This document shows positions 24,001 through 35,403 of a DNA stretch of 64,000 nucleotides, piece by piece. Where the stretch lies: NCBI RefSeq assembly GCF_012489685.1, contig NC_080043.1, forward strand, positions 312,501-376,500, read 5' to 3'. The notes under the pieces are model-generated. The model was not told the origin of the DNA. It ran no database searches and was given only the letters and a program-made list of their open reading frames with translations. How positions within the stretch are numbered: position 1 is the stretch's first letter; every line of letters begins with the position of its first letter. The stretch comes from Lotus japonicus (lineage: Eukaryota > Streptophyta > Magnoliopsida > Fabales > Fabaceae). Made by a program: the position numbers and the translations under genes.

Positions 24001-25635
24001 GCTGTTCCCGGGGTCCCTAACTCATCTCCTTTGAATATGTTTCCTCAGGTAAAAATTATTATTTTAATAGATTGTCAAAAGTCATGTTCCCTTGTAACTT
24101 GTCATGAAATCTTTTGCTGTTACTGTCTGTGACTTATTTTAAGTTGAAACTCTTTTAGGAGACAATTTCTGGTGCTGGAGCTGGAGTTGGATCTCTTGAC
24201 TTCCTGAGGAACAATCCCCAGGTGGGTTTCTGTTTCATCAATTGCTGTGCTCTAAATGTTAGAAGGCATTTATGCTTGGCACGTCCGTGTCGTGATCACA
24301 TTTACTAATTGAATATTCTGGGCTATATTTTGACAATTTGCTTATACCACAAATGACACCAACCTGATGAAGTCTGAAATATAAATTTGGACTACCAGGT
24401 TACATTGTTTTCCTCGTTGGTGATATGTAGAAAAGAACAAATGAAGTAGACAGAAATTCCATTCCACTAAGTAAACAATAAATTTTATGTTGTGCATTCT
24501 TCTTTTAATTCCGCTATAGTAGCTATTACAAAAAATGGCAAGAGATAAGAAAAAAATTTGCTGTGATTGTATTCTCTTGTCTATTAAATTATGTTATTGT
24601 TTTTATTTATTGGAGCTAGTCAGAAATGCACAATAGTTTCAAAATCATGCACATCGTTAGTGGGTTGATATGTAGACAATATAGTATTGAAAATAACTTG
24701 TTTTCTTCTTCTCTTCCTTCAAACTTTGCTCTGATGGCCTTTATTCACTTGTTTCTTGTCCGCGTATTTAGTTTCAAGCATTGCGTTCAATGGTGCAATC
24801 CAATCCCCAAATTCTTCAGGTATCTTATCTATTTATTTTCTCATTCTCTCAGTACCTGACTTTTGGTCATTTGCTATTTGTTAATGCCTATATGATCATT
24901 TCGATCGCAGCCTGTACTTCAGGAGCTGGGGAAGCAGAATCCCAGTCTCTTAAGACTTATTGATGAGCATCATGCTGAGTTTCTCCAGTTAATAAATGAA
25001 CCCGTTGAGGGTTCTGAAGGGTGAGTGTACTGCTTGCCTTATGTGGTATATATGACAATTTATCATTTCATCTTTGGATTTTATAAACATTACTTGATCC
25101 CATAATCATCCTTCTATTGCATCTGATTTCAATTCTTGGCTTTTAGTCTTTTTTTGAAACATGAAAGTAGCCTTTTGACTTGTTAGGCTGATAATCCTTT
25201 CCTGGAATCATTTATAGGACATAACATTGAACTAGTAGCTTACTTTCTATGCATGATCATTGAAACTTTTTGGTTAGAAATGTAACCCTCTTTCTTCTCT
25301 TAGTGATATATTTGATCAGCCTGAGCAAGAAATGCCTCATGCCATCAATGTGACACCAGCTGAGCAGGAGGCGATTGGAAGGGTATGTTTGCATTTATTA
25401 AATCTGATTTGTGTTCTTTTCATTTTTAACTGACTGACCCCAACAGTCTTCATTTTCGAAGACACTCAAAAAAGTTAGTCTTCATATTTGCTGATTGATT
25501 TGTACTCATGATTCGTAGCTTGAGGCCATGGGATTCGATCGAGCCTCTGTCATAGAGGCATTTTTGGCATGTGACCGTGATGAGCAATTGGCAGCCAACT
25601 ACTTACTTGAAAATCCTGGAGATTTTGAGGATTAA
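21005..25635 (+). CDS. RAD23: RAD23 ubiquitin receptor (RAD23A/B-like), 12 exons
   Basis: Exons: 21005-21070, 21449-21610, 22406-22444, 22537-22598, 22684-22728, 23642-23822, 23914-24048, 24159-24221, 24772-24819, 24911-25020, 25304-25382, 25519-25635. They sum to 369 codons (368 aa), the usual length for plant RAD23A/B. Domains: ubiquitin-like, residues 1-76 ([10 protein letters not shown] start, exons 1-2); UBA1, about 145-185; STI1/XPC-binding, about 241-298 ([17 protein letters not shown]); UBA2, about 320-362 ([19 protein letters not shown]). Known role: the UBL docks on the proteasome and the UBA domains bind polyubiquitin, so RAD23 shuttles substrates; it also stabilises the XPC/RAD4 repair factor. 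Intron 3 appears to use a GC donor (CAG|GCATGT). Intron 2 contains an unexplained block with GGTACG motifs. Confidence 0.93.
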
Positions 25636-25906
25636 ATCACTAACCTACAGCTATTCATAGTTTTGTTCAGGCCTTTTTTTTTTTCTTCTTTTTTATATTT
25701 ATCTGGGTGGGTTGTTTACATTTCTTTACATTTAATGTGTCATTCTCGGCAAATTTATGTGGGTAGAGTTTTGAATTTGGATCCCGTATTTAGCTGAAAT
25801 ATTTGGACTATTACTCTTTATTTTAAAATGGTTAAATATTATATAACAGCGTCTTAAGTTGTCTAGCCAGATGAAGTTGGAAATGTATAATTACAAGTTG
25901 ATTTAT

Positions 25907-26110
25907 ACTAACCAACCTATGTTGGCTCAGTTGGCAAAGACAGACCACTTCCATGAGAAGGTTGTGTGTTTGATTTTCACAGCCAACGTAAGAGTTGTGT
26001 TGGTGGGTGATTTGTAAGTATTTCTGTAAGCGACCTGTGGTCTTGAAGCCCTGGCCTGTGGTGATGACCAGAGTTGAATTCACCCAAACTATTATTCTTC
26101 TAAGAATAAA
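25907..26110 (+). mobile_element. tRNA-derived SINE-like element
   Basis: Begins with a tRNA-like head: box-A-like TGGCTCAGTTGG at about 25923 and a degenerate box B (GTGTTTGATTTTC) some 45 bases later. A tRNA-unrelated body follows. Matching 9-base TTGATTTAT repeats flank it (25898-25906 and 26111-26119). It sits about 270 bases downstream of RAD23. Confidence 0.55.
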
Positions 26111-26834
26111 TTGATTTATTGATTCTACTATCATATCATTATGGTTGGCACCAATGTTAGATTTCTGCATTGCAGTCTGCTACTGCTATTCTCGTTTTGT
26201 TTTATATTTGCCCATTCAGCTCATCGCCCTCTGCCAGCACCCATTACTTGCACATAATCTTTTGCATCCCTCTGCCATACACCTCATAATCTTTTGCATC
26301 CCTCTGATTTCCCTCAACTTCAACTTGTTCCTGGACAATGTATGTAATAACTGGCCCATCAACACTTATCTGCCTAGTGCAAAAGCAAGAATACATTCGT
26401 TCCACTTCCCTTTTAAACATCCTTAATATTTCACTGGTGTATAACTTTGAAACCTGGGACTCAAAGTAAGACCTTGGTTTTGGCATATAGGTAGAAGATT
26501 TTAAGTCCAAATTTGCCAAAGCCTCAAGTTGTCATTCTGCCCGCCTCAATCTTTTTTTTTTTTTTTTAAATTCTTCTGGAGAAGTTTGTTCATCAAGGTA
26601 CCCATAAGAAAAAAGAAAGAAACAACATCACTAGGTGAATTGGAAACATTCCTGCCAAGAAAATTTCCTTCAGGTAAACTGGAACCCACCCTTACCTATC
26701 CTCCTATAATGATTGAAGCCATTTATGTCCCCAAGTTTCATTGCTTTTCATGGTGTCCTCCCATGTATCAAAATCCTCAGCCCTTAGTGAGGAATAAACT
26801 GCTTTGTTCAAAGGTGCACTGATTGCTTCATATT
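26111..26834. other. Intergenic, no gene seen
   Basis: Contains a repeated CATAATCTTTTGCATCCCTCTG motif at about 26252-26304 and a T-run at 26552. No supported coding sequence. Confidence 0.4.
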
Positions 26835-27110
26835 CTAGATATGCTCCCAGTTTTTCTGGAAAATTTCGCAGGACATTCGATAAGCTAAGACAAGACAGTG
26901 CGTAGCTTGTGGAAAAACATCAGCAACCACAATTTGCAAGATTCTAAATCGGTCGGTAACGATAACTTGTGGAGGGCGACCTAAGATACACGTAAGCCAC
27001 GCCCAAACAAAGTGAATTGTTGATGGTGATTTAATCCAAGAAACAGAACTAGGGTCTAGGGGAGTAGGATATTCACCAAATAGGATATTCACCAGCCAAC
27101 CAGGTGGAAT
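26835..27110 (-). pseudogene. Mutator/FAR1-type transposase fragment
   Basis: Minus-strand translation reads LGRPPQVIVTDR and then VVADVFPQATHCLV, which match the MULE/FAR1 transposase core around the second catalytic Asp (usual pattern VTDRDLALMNAV...FP.A.H.LC..H). The surrounding frame is degenerate and no TIRs were placed. Confidence 0.55.
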
Positions 27111-28163
27111 ATATGAATATCTTGTTACGATCTGTTTTAAAGAAAGAGTTGTGACAAAAAAAATTAATTCATGTTGAGATAAACTAATCGAGTTTACGTT
27201 TGATATCTTACAGTTAAATCTTTTTATGAATAAAATAACCGTGTAACTCAATTTGATCCTCTAATTGTAAATTGATTATCACAATAAAGTGAGTACAATA
27301 TTCCAAGAAATACCAAGTCCAATGAACTTGACATATTAACTTTATATAGTGGATTTCAAGAAATACCAAGTCCATAGATAGAATATTTAGCAACAATCCG
27401 CTCGTATCAGGATAACTTGCACATTTTGAGTCACAATTGTCTCTTTAGAAGTATTCCTTTAGTGGAGCTTTCGAGTGCTTCAAGCTTCATAGCTTTACTC
27501 GTCGTATCTCAACCTTCATATGACTGATCTGACACTGAGTCATTCAGTTCGCCTTTGTGACGCATACTTAAGAGCAAACCCTTTAGGTTGGCCGAGATGC
27601 TTTTGGGACTTATGGAAGCTGGCCGGAACAAAATGCAACATTCAAAATTAGGGTTAATAGTCACTTAAATCTCAAACTCTTATGATATCACATCTATTAT
27701 TTTCATTTTAAATTATAGATATAAAATGACCTCGTTTCAACAATACTACCTAAGTCGATATTTTATTTATTTTAATTTGCTAGTTATAACAAACCAATGG
27801 GAGGATCAGTTTTGATCCAATTAATTAAGTGTGTGTTTGGATTAGCGTTAGCAGAATCACATCTGATCAGAATTGGATCTGGAAATGTGAGTTCAAAGAA
27901 CGTGATTTATGTTTGGATACATATACCTAGAATTGATTTTCGTAACAGAATTTCGTTTGGATAACTTTGATTAGATTTGATTTAATTGTATGATGACCAA
28001 AATGGGTATGACTATTTTAATCATTATATATGGCTTTGCGTCATTTTTTTAAACTTTACATAATAGAATTAATTTACAATTTAATTTTATTACATTAATT
28101 GTAATATATATATATATATATATATATATGAATGATATTTAAATTGATTTAACAAAGTTAATA

Positions 28164-28438
28164 CTCCCTCCATTCCTTATTATAAAGCAAATTTTGAGTG
28201 TTTTTCTTGTTCCTAAATATAAGTCCATTTACAATATCAATGAAGCATTAATTATTTTTTCTCAAAACTATCCTCATATTTAATATGAAAGAGACAATGA
28301 GATTTTGAAATAATAACTTGGGGAGAGAGGTTAATCTAGGAAAGTGAATAAATTCTTTTACAAATTTATTACTTGTAACTACTTTTCTTAATCTAAGAGA
28401 ATTAGGTAAAATGGACTTATAAATAGGAACGGAGGGAG
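28164..28438. mobile_element. Stowaway-type MITE nested in the Harbinger element
   Basis: Ends CTCCCTCC and GGAGGGAG flanked by TA on both sides, the Tc1/mariner Stowaway signature. It belongs to the same family as the MITE at 37727-38025, in the opposite orientation. Confidence 0.8.
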
Positions 28439-28564
28439 TAATAATATATGAATGTTTAAATTTGTCTATAAAATTATGAAATTAACATTGAAGCAAATAT
28501 AAAGTAGCCAGACAATAAGAAATATAAAATATAATGCAATACAACTTAAAAAATAACTAGAATA

Positions 28565-28822
28565 TTAGTTGATGTTCTTGAGCATTACAATTTGATCTCT
28601 AATGAAGTTTCGAACATGATCAACCTCTAGTGAGGAAGATATGTTTGCAACTGAGGAGGACTTGAAGTTAACATCACCATGATCATTTATGTTAACAATT
28701 ATGTTCTCATCTTCATACAAATTGAAATTAATATCTATTTTAGCGTGCCTCCTAATAAAGTTGTGTATAGTCATTGTTGCACAAATTAATTGAAATTGCG
28801 TCTTAATTTTGAAATTAGACAT
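28565..28822 (-). pseudogene. PIF/Harbinger transposase, C-terminal remnant
   Basis: Eighty-five codons including KTQFQLICATMTIHNFIRR, which match the HNFIR region at the end of plant HARBI1-like DDE transposases, followed by an acidic stretch and VRNFIRDQIVMLKNIN. The catalytic domain upstream is absent. Confidence 0.6.
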
Positions 28823-29383
28823 CTTCCGTAAATTTGGGACTATTTCAAAATTCTAAAAAACTGAGCTAAAAGTGTATATATATCAGAAGGGAAAAAGGGT
28901 AAAATTGAGTTTGTTTCAATTTGGTTTTTAGATCCACGTTTGGTTCACGGAGAAGCTACCTTTCATAGCATCACCATGATCCAATTTTACTCCCAAAACG
29001 TGGATCAAATTGAGTCTTCCCAAACATGTTTTAAGACATGAAGATCCACATTTAAGCTCTGATCCATGATCCCGAACCAAACACACCCTAAGGGTATGTT
29101 TGTTTTAACATCTAACCTCATTCAACTCCAACTTTCAAAAATTTTACTTTCACATTTTGTGTTTTATCTTACTTTCTTAAACAAATGAATACTATAATCA
29201 TAACTTGTATGGGTGTGGAACCCCACCCATTGACAAGAAGTAACCAATGTCCTTCCCTCTACAAAGTCAAGATGAAGTTGAATAATGAATGAATAGTTAC
29301 CGTTAGTGTTAGCACTTAGCAAGCACAAAGCAAATCAAAATTCGGAAAACATTATAGTACGTTCCCCAAAGCCTTTTCAAATT

Positions 29384-30973
29384 GGCTTAATTGCACTTTT
29401 CGTCCCTGATGTTAGGCCTATGTGCAATTTGAATCCCCTTTGTTTAAAAGGAGCAATTTTGGTCCCCAAAAATCAATTTGTGCAAATTAAGTCTGACCGT
29501 CCAATTGCTAACAGAAATTGCTGAGCTGGCATATTCATTTAAATTTTATTAATATTATTGCCATATAAGCATTAATTTTTCTTTTTCTTTTAATTTTTTT
29601 TACCATGTCACCTTCTTCTTCAATTCTCATCCTTATTTCTCACCTTCTTCGTCTTCAATCTACACATGTGTTTAAAATAAGAACACCTGAGTTTAAATCA
29701 AGAAATTATGGTCCCAACAGCAAAAAAACAACCCAGAAATCACACAATCCTCAAAAATCCAACTTTCCGCAACTCATTCCTCAAACCCCCAAATTTCAAC
29801 CCATTCTCAGTTCCAATAGCGATTTTCTTCAATCATAACATGAGAATAGATTTTGAGAAGATCAGTCACAACATAAATGGTACATCCGCCACAAATCTGC
29901 ATAATTTGGGAAGGAACGAAAAATAACAACACCCTAAAAACCAAGAAATCACACAGTATCCAATACCACACTCCTTAAAACCCAGAAATCACACACAACA
30001 ACACAACATTCCTCAAATTCCTAATTTCAGAACTCAATCCTCAAAAACACAAAAGAGCACGAGTTGTGATGGACCCAGATTCAAAAAAGGAGAAGAAAAA
30101 AAACCCCAAAATTCTGCCCACAAAACCTTAGAGTTTGGGTCCTAAGATTTTGACAGAAATCCTTAGAGGGATGTGAGAATGGAAGACAGGGACAACAGCG
30201 ACGATGTCGTTGGAAAGGGAGATGCGGCCAGTCAAGATGTCGTTGACGGCGGAGGACGAGTTTAATGTAAGCTTTTGTGCAACCTCGTACCTCAAATCAA
30301 CGCTTCCCATGTTTCAGATCCACCACAACACAAGCCTAGTTGCAGAGATGGTTAACTTTCTGATGCAAGCCTTAGCGGTGGATTTCCGGTGGTTCTAGGT
30401 CGTGGTCGCGTCCATGGTTTCACGGTGGTTCTCCAACGACCGTGCAATCTTCAGATTGATCTCCAACATCGATTTTTCGGTGGGTCTATGGAAGCTTCCT
30501 CTGGTGGGTTTTGCCACAGGTGTGAGAGGAAGGGAAAGATTAAGTAATTGCTTGGATTTAGGTGTGTGATGATGAAGGTGGTGAAGATGAGATGATGAAG
30601 GCTGTGAAAAGGGTGGAGATGATGAAGATGAGAAGATGAATGCCGTGAAGATGTTTTTTTCTTTGATACTGCCGTGAAGATGTTGAATTGTGGAGGATTA
30701 GGTTTTTTATTTTATGTGCTGAATTATTTTTTTATTTACTTAATTATTTTTATTTTTATTTGGTGAAGTGGCATCCCAATAGCAAAAGAGTCAAGTCCAC
30801 ATCATAAAATGAAAGCCACATAGGATAATGCCGTTAACAATTTAACAGAAGACTAACGGCAGGACTAAAATTGCACAAATTAATTTTTAGGGGACCAAAA
30901 TTGCTCCTTTTAAACAAAGGGGATTCAAATTGCACATAGGCCTAACATCAGGGACGAAAATTGCAATTAAGCC
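29384..30973. mobile_element. Non-autonomous MULE, immediately upstream of the Tubby-like gene
   Basis: TIRs of more than 100 bases start GGCTTAATTGCAC and end GCAATTAAGCC. Exact 9-base target duplications TTTCAAATT flank it (29375-29383 and 30974-30982). The interior contains GC-richer, gene-like sequence at about 30120-30520 that might be captured host DNA. The right end lies about 260 bases before the Tubby-like ATG. Confidence 0.85.
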
Positions 30974-31235
30974 TTTCAAATTCAAACCTGAATGGAATGA
31001 AAGGGACCCACCCAGCCACTACCAGAAGCACTTATTACTAGTATTCAGTACTCAGCCAGAGAGACAAGACATCAAATCAAATACCTTGAAATCGAAATCA
31101 AAATCTAGTACTTACTCAATTCATATATTCTTCTCTTTACATTCATGCTATGCTTTCTTCTTCTACTTCTTCTTCTTAACTGTTCCAAGTTCAAATTCAA
31201 ACAGTACTGAACCACCAGCTACTAATGTTCAAAAC

Positions 31236-33682
31236 ATGCAGATGAAGAAGATGAATGTTTCCCAAAAATCACCTCTGTGTTCCAATCCCCTCAAAGAAAG
31301 CCAGCTCAAACACTGCAACAGCTTACCCTCCAAAGGTGACACCATTCAAATCAATGACCATGACAACAACAACAACAAGGAAAACACGAATAACATTAAT
31401 GGGTCTTCTTCTTCTCTTCCAAAGTCCAAATCTTTATCCACAGACAGGGTTCTTAAACCCTCCTCACTCCAGTTCTGCATGAAAATGAACGACCCTCTTG
31501 ATTCCCACCATTCCTCCACCACCTCTTTGAATATCTGGGACTTCTCTGACTCTGAAGCAGCTCCTGCTTCCTCCTGGTCCACTTTGCCCAATAAGTCAGT
31601 AAATTTCATTTTTTTTTCCAATTTTCATTTCCCGGATTGACTGATGGATTGATTAAATTTGATGTTACTATGCTCAATTTGTGTTTAGGTCTTTGATCTG
31701 TAGACCCTTGCCTGTAGATATTGGAAGGTGTACATGTGTGATTGTGAAGGAAGCTACGCCACAAGGACTATCTGGGGGCACTTTCTTCTCTCTTTACACC
31801 TATGTACGAACTAACATTTCTGCAACTTTTCATGTTAAAATGTTCTTTATTTATGGACTTGCATTCATTCATATATCTTTGCCATCAAGCTGTTAATTAA
31901 AGGATATAAAGTGCTCAGTTTGATTACTTTTCTATTCATGTATTGATAAAGCTACTTTTATGAATGTGGAGGCTAATTGGCCATGATAGGAACCCCTAGT
32001 TAGAATGTGCTCTGCTTCACTATAGAGTTTAGAAGATTATCAACATTGCACTTTACCTTTTTGTTGTGTACCACCACTTTAGAGTATCAGGATTCCACAG
32101 GAGATTGGTCTCCATAACTTCCATTGTAGATGTTTATTCTGATGCTATGGTCACATTCTTTTGTTGCTGCTTGTGGCTTTTTATTCACATCTGCAATATC
32201 ATCATTGTTTCGTTTAGTATCTTGTACATGTTTTATAGGAGGTGACTTTGAGGGTGTGTTTATATTATAGGAAGGCCAAGGACGGCAAAATAGGAAACTA
32301 GCCGTGGCCCTACACAAGCGGCGGAATGGGAGGTCTCACTTCACCGTGGCTCAGAATTTAAAAGGACTCATGTCCAATTCAGATGAGAGTTTCCTTGGGA
32401 CGGTAACTGCTAACCTCATGGGCTCAAAATACTGCATTTGGGATCAGGTTCCATTTTTTACTATCTATATGTGAACAATGCAACAATGAATTTGATTGAT
32501 GAATTTCTAATTGTTTCACTAATTTCACCAATTATCTGTTTGATTAACAGGGACATCGTCACCGTTCTCATAGTAAACAACCAAAGCTACCTCTTTCTGT
32601 TGTGAGGTAAGCCAATATCTTTATCTATCTCAATTCCCACTGGTTGTCCTTGTCCTTTGCTAAGCACAAGATTTGGTTGTCTTTTGCACTGCAGGTATAT
32701 ACCTACAATAGCAACATGCACTGGAAGTCACAGAAGCATGAGAGCATATATACCAAAGCATCAATCTATGTCACTGAAGAACACCACCCAGGTTAATGTT
32801 ACATCTATAACTGACACTGATATCTTGAATTATTTTCAAGCATCTACTATGTCTACATAAATCATATTGTTTACAATTGAATTAGAAATTCTATTTGCCA
32901 TTAATAAGAGGGGGTTCTTTTGTTACAGGCACAACATATTAAAGGATTGCCAATGAATTGGGAGGGGAAATTGGACAAAGTCCATCAACTATTCACAAGG
33001 GTTCCACTGTACAACAAGGTAGGAGCCTAAAGGACATCTTCTCTGTTAACTACAGTCAGGCCATCAGGACTTGATTAATTTATATATTGTCTTCCTTCAG
33101 ATTTCAAAACAACTTGAGCTTGATTATAGAGATAAAGGAAGGCCAGAACTTAGAATTCAAAGATCCGCGAAAAACTTTCAGCTGACCCTAGAGGTATTAA
33201 AACTCCTTTATAATTCCCTCTTGTCAAAGTATTAAAACCAACACCTTGGAACATTTTGTTTTTATTCCAAATTTCCTTTTGTACTGCATATGTATGCTGT
33301 TCAGTTATAGTCCTGCACTCCTGCATATTTCTCAATGTTTGTAAAGGACTAAGCTAAAATGAGTTGTTTCCACAACTCATGCTTCCACAACTCATGCTAT
33401 TAGTTATGTTGCCTGGCTGCTAAATATGTTGTCTTCACAAATTAGGAGAACGGGAAGCAAACAATCCTACAGCTAGGGAGGGTGGGAAAATCAAAATTTG
33501 TGATGGACTACAGGTATGGACTAAAACAGTAGCTTTATTGAGCTCAATTTTTTTGTGCTGCAAAATTGGAAGTGGGTTTGACAGCAAGTACAACATTCCT
33601 GTGCAGATATCCTTTGACAGGTTACCAGGCGTTTTGTATGTGCTTGGCTTCCATTGATGCAAAGCTGTGTTGCACTGTATAG
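31236..33682 (+). CDS. TLP8: Tubby-like protein without F-box, TLP8-type, nine exons
   Basis: Exons: 31236-31594, 31689-31803, 32271-32447, 32551-32606, 32695-32791, 32929-33018, 33101-33193, 33446-33513, 33607-33682, summing to 377 codons (376 aa). Residues 1-110 are a Ser/Asn-rich disordered head carrying WDFSDSEAAPASSWSTLPN. The Tubby domain fills about 120-376 (SLICRPLPVDIGRCTCVIVK; LAVALHKRRNGRSHFTVAQN; KNFQLTL; the end YQAFCMCLASIDAKLCC-TV). No F-box precedes the Tubby domain, whereas most plant TLPs have one; Arabidopsis TLP8 is the exception it resembles. Tubby domains bind phosphoinositides (family knowledge). I chose the ATG at 31236; the frame is open upstream to 30930, inside the MULE end, so an extension cannot be excluded. 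Confidence 0.9.
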
Positions 33683-35403
33683 TAGGGAATTTCTGCTACT
33701 ACACACAATTGGTTCAACCTCTGAACTGAAGAATGAAGATGACTTTTAATAAGGGATACAAGATTTTAGGGTGCTTCTGCGAGGTGGATTGTATGGTTGA
33801 GTAGGGGAATCCATTGTGGGGATTTTGTGGTTTTCATTTTTCATTATTCAAAAGAAAATGAAGATTTTGGGGAGGTATTTGGTGTCTCAAATTTTCAGCT
33901 GGGAAAATGTCAGTCTCATTAAAAAGTGATTGTGTAAACCATTGTATTCTTATGATCACATTACTTCAAGTGTCTGGTCTTTGCACACAAATCAGAGAAG
34001 TTGTCGACTTCAAGTATTTGTTTCTAAAGATCCTTTTATGTAATCTACTGTGTTGTTCAATACAATGTGATCATTTTTAATTTTATTGTGCATCTGGGCA
34101 CTAACCTTAGCCTCTCATCAAACTATACAAACAACAATAATATGAAGTAATCTGGAAGTTGGGTGATGATGAAATGCAGTCTGTTACTAACCACTTAATC
34201 CTTCAACAAAATAACACTATTTCTGTGTGCGTGGTTTACCTGCTACATTTGCCAGTGAGTCAACATAATTAGGTAGTTAGGTAGCACCGTTCTCAACCAT
34301 TAATTTATCATTTTAAAAAACTGTCAAATTTAAAAAATATGTACTCACTTCTTAATTCCTCCAACAATACCCTTCCAAGCAATCTCCAATGCAACAATTG
34401 AGTAGCTGATATCTCCAAATATATAGAAAAATTGTCAAAAGGTTGTAAAAAATGTGAACCTCAAAGGGACTTTTAGACCACATTGCTCTTTTTTTTTTTC
34501 GTTTCTTGTCAACTTCATCGAGGATAAAGGCCCGCGGGTTGTCCCTAATAAATAGATGATGACCCAATATTGTTAACTTAACCACACACTACCAACTAGT
34601 AGTCACAAAATGGTAGACTCACAAAAGTGGGAGAATATGAGATTAGGTTACTAGGCTTGAGGCTTCATGCATCCTTCTTCATGTGATTTATTGTCTTCAT
34701 CAAAATCCTTCTGCCATATTAAGGAGGAAAGACATCTTCTAACATATTTCTTTATCTGCTTAATTATTTGTGTAATTTGGATTTAGTTCTCCCTTGATCA
34801 TGTGGGGGTGGAAAAATAGGTTTGACCCATGGAGTCATCCCTTTTAATTAGCTCATTATCTTAGGTGGGTTGAGTTGATGATGCTCAACCTAACCTAATA
34901 GACTACTTTCAATATAACATTTTCAGCACACCATTTTTCATTATTTATTATTTTTGGGTGAAACTGTTAAGAGAAGCAATGAAAAAATAGGAAGGAGAAT
35001 CAGAGGATGAAGAGAAAAGAGAGTGGAATGGTGCTAAGAGTTAAAATGTAAAAATTAATACAAGAATAAACCAAAAATAATTAGACAGCATGTAAATGAC
35101 TAAAAAACTATACTACCTTTAAAACAAATAATAAAATAAAGCTACAATTTGTATTTCATGATGAGGATAGACATACTAATTTAAGTTATAGAAATCACAC
35201 CCTCACCTTATCATCTCGTTTTATCTCAATTGTAAAAATTAATACAAGAATAAACCAAAAAGCAAAAGAATAACAATTTGCAAGCCTTTCCCCCCTTCAA
35301 GTTTATACAGAAAGAAAAGAAATGCCACTGTTTGAAGAATCTTCCAGTCTCTTAAGCATCAATGGACATTTTAGCTATGAATTGGCTTGAACAACTCCTT
35401 GTT
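33683..35403. other. Intergenic between convergent TLP8 and AP2 genes
   Basis: No supported gene. A 77-codon minus-strand frame at 34352-34585 (HHLFIRDNPRAFILDEVDKK) looks like a fragment of something once coding, but I cannot name it. The rest is AT-rich. Confidence 0.4.

Larger units (their letters stand above)
27829..29088. mobile_element. PIF/Harbinger element, non-autonomous, with nested Stowaway MITE
   Basis: Ends GTGTGTGTTTGG and CCAAACACACCC are inverted repeats, flanked by TAA at 27826-27828 and 29089-29091, the 3-base target duplication typical of PIF/Harbinger. It retains the end of a transposase (28565-28822) and is interrupted by a Stowaway MITE. Confidence 0.7.

Noticed and set aside
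34352..34585. 77-codon minus-strand ORF as a gene
   Set aside because: No start context, splice partners or recognised family; mentioned only in the intergenic note.
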